In this document: piece after piece, positions 62,446 to 64,000 of the stretch
Layout: the number at the start of each line of letters is the position of its first letter
Numbering within the stretch: position 1 is the stretch's first letter
Assembly (NCBI GenBank): GCA_963377175.1
Contig: CAUJNA010002979.1
Location: forward strand, 497,501 to 561,500
DNA length: 64,000 nucleotides
From: Effrenium voratum
Lineage: Eukaryota > Sar > Dinophyceae > Suessiales > Symbiodiniaceae
Direction: 5' to 3'
Position numbers and translations under genes: made by a program
Notes under the pieces: model-generated
Told to the model about the DNA's origin: nothing
Seen by the model: the letters and a program-made list of their open reading frames with translations, nothing else
The model's database searches: none

Positions 62446-64000
62446 ATGCTCGCAACGCTCGCATGGATCATGGTGGGTCCTGTCTTGGGAAGCCATCCCA
62501 TGGCGCCCACCTGCCACGGCTTCGGGGGCATTGGGGCCAGCTGCTCCGCAGCCGGCCCGGGAGACTCCGGGAAGAGAAGGGGAAGCTCATTGGGCGACAA
62601 GACCTTGGCGGTCAAAGTGAGTGTACTCAGTTGTTCAGTGGCACCAATTCTTTTTCCCCCCTTCCTTTTTTTGGTGGTGCGCGAAAAATTGTCTTCCCAA
62701 AAAAGGGGTCCCTTTTTTTCCAGGGGCACTGAACAACTGAGTGTAGCTTGCAACCACTTTGCTGCCTTTTTCTGTCCTTCAAAAAGTGCGGTAGTTGTTT
62801 TTTTTGTTTGGTCGCATTCGGGGTGTTAAAGGGCAGGTTGCAAATTGAGGTACTGGGATGCTTTTCAAAGCCGTGCTGGCTGCAAAACATTAGAGTCGGA
62901 GTGGACGACAGCAACTCGGTGGCCAGCCTTGCGAAGGTGGGTGTCTATCTGTCGGATGGGACGTTGGTGGCCTCTTCCCAGGCCCGTGATGTGCCCACAT
63001 CTCTGCCAGACCACCAATGGCTTGCCTTTGCGTTTCGAGGCCATGACAAAGAACTACGCACCACTTCTGAGCAAGACTACGTATGGCTTGTGGTCAACAC
63101 AGAAAACAGCGTCAAGCTGACCTATGAAAACGCTGACTCAGGCGATGAGGCGACCAGAACTGTTTCCGAGCTCTTTGCAGGTGCGTTTGTGGCAGTGCGC
63201 ATTTGGGACACAGAGCCTGGTCGGCGGCAATGGGCCGGCCACTTCCGCAACTTGAGGGTGCAGATGGATCTGGGGGACGTGTCAATCCTGCCTGGCACCT
63301 TGCCTTTGATACTGGAATCTCCGCATGGAGGGCGCATCACGGAGGGTTGGCCAACTCGAGTCACCGGAGTTTTGGACTCTGACCGCAACACGGATTTGTT
63401 CACAGAGGAGTTGTGGAGCGAGCTTGGTGCTCGCTGTGGTCGCACTCCGGTCGCTGTGATTTTCAGGGTAGCTCGCAAAGGTATTGATGCCAATCGGGCT
63501 ACTGGCAGTGGCACGCACACCCGTGGTGGAGAACTTTGCGCGGACCAAAGCAACAGCCAATGTTGCTGTAACTCACATGCAAGTTAGCAAACACTTATGT
63601 ATATATACACTTGTATTTATGATTGCATATATGTACAGATATCCATGTAGATACGTATAGATATATATATATATGTATATGTATCATTCATGTGGTGTTG
63701 CTCTTCAAGTAACGGAGTTTGTGTTTTGCCATGCAGCTTGATAAGTTAGGTGACTTAGCCAGTGCTAGCGACGAAGAGGTTGCCATGGACCTCAACGACG
63801 TCTATCACTCTTTGCTATCCTCAGAGGTGGCGGGGGCCAACGGCGCTTTGCTTGTGCCGATTCATGGCACAGGCAGAGACCGAGTGGAATTGGGAGTTCG
63901 ACTCTCCGCGTCAGATCTGAACCAAGGAGCAGGCCTAGCGCCACCGTCGCTGGCTGATCACGACTCTGACTCTTCCCTGCGCGCCTTGGGAAACGCGACA
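62446..64000 (+). CDS. Predicted secreted beta-sandwich plus N-formylglutamate-amidohydrolase-like protein (3' end outside window)
   Basis: Exons 62446-62616, 62850-63497 and 63737-64000 (open at the window edge), all phase 0, with GT and then GC donors. Leader MLATLAWIMVGPVLGSHP, then the same Cys/Gly/Ser segment and beta-sandwich as the copy at 60930 (VGVYLSDGTLVASSQ, DYVWLVVNTENSVKLTYE). After about residue 200 it enters a domain that follows the N-formylglutamate amidohydrolase (HutG/FGase) pattern: LILESPHGGRITEGWPTR, DSDRNTDLFTEELW, GIDANR, DVYHSLLSSEV, LLVPIHGTG, RVELGVRLSASDLN, SSLRAL. In the family, His in xPHGG and in the later HG motif belong to the metal/active site, and D-NR and the IELG-like strand are conserved. 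The family hydrolyses N-formylglutamate or similar N-acyl amino acids; eukaryotic members have no settled substrate. Secretion is inferred from the leader. A MITE-like element lies in intron 1. Confidence 0.85.
62626..62741. mobile_element. CTCAGTTG-ended MITE-like insertion with target duplication
   Basis: 116 bp with near-perfect ends CTCAGTTGTTCAGTGGC and GGCACTGAACAACTGAG, flanked by TGTA on both sides (62622-62625 and 62742-62745). The paralogous intron at 61104 reads AAAGTGAGTGTAGCTTGC without the insert; here the same string is split by the element. It starts 9 bases after the exon end at 62616 and leaves the GTGAGT donor intact. Confidence 0.85.
63595..63690. repeat. AT-rich microsatellite
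   Basis: TATGTATATATAC and (AT)n units in the intron before the last exon of the amidohydrolase-like gene. Confidence 0.9.

Noticed and set aside
1..64000. tRNA, rRNA or spliced-leader RNA genes
   Set aside because: I scanned by eye for conserved tRNA boxes and the dinoflagellate spliced-leader sequence and found none I could support; a covariance-model scan would settle it.

Overview
The window looks like nuclear DNA of a dinoflagellate, most likely Symbiodiniaceae-like. This is inferred from gene structure, not from a marker gene. Coding sequence sits in short exons of 20-370 bases, separated by long introns. Almost every 3' splice site reads AG|G, and most 5' splice sites are GC or GA instead of GT. 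All recognisable genes lie on the + strand, and the proteins include DUF4116 repeats. Most open frames in the window are chance frames inside introns or simple repeats. I rebuilt the genes by matching exon phase and protein family patterns.

Layout, left to right. (1) 204-11427: a coiled-coil protein of unknown function, spread over about 17 short exons, many of them phase 0 and divisible by three. (2) 13140-30727: an FAD-dependent oxidoreductase of the phytoene desaturase / carotenoid isomerase family, with about 20 exons found over 17.6 kb. Its Rossmann-fold start was not found and should lie between 11.4 and 13.1 kb. (3) 30.7-40.1 kb: no confident gene, but diverged blocks duplicated within the window. 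(4) 40079-44375: RPN13/ADRM1, the ubiquitin receptor of the proteasome, with Pru and DEUBAD domains. (5) 44.4-46.7 kb: simple repeats. (6) 46698-60220: a protein with an N-terminal ubiquitin-like domain followed by about 21 DUF4116-type repeats. (7) 60930-61677 and 62446-64000+: a tandem pair of predicted secreted beta-sandwich proteins. The first stops after the sandwich. The second continues into an N-formylglutamate-amidohydrolase-like domain that runs off the window.

The non-coding part is rich in small inverted-repeat (MITE-like) elements, several inside introns. One, at 62626-62741, can be compared with an uninterrupted site in the neighbouring paralogue, which shows the insertion and a 4-bp target duplication. 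There is also an AT-rich block with inverted termini (1.6-3.4 kb), a long (GGAT)n/(GGTG)n satellite (26.45-27.35 kb) and several strand-biased microsatellites.

The genes do not form an operon-like pathway. The closest functional link is that RPN13, which binds ubiquitin and ubiquitin-like folds, lies next to a large protein that begins with a ubiquitin-like fold.
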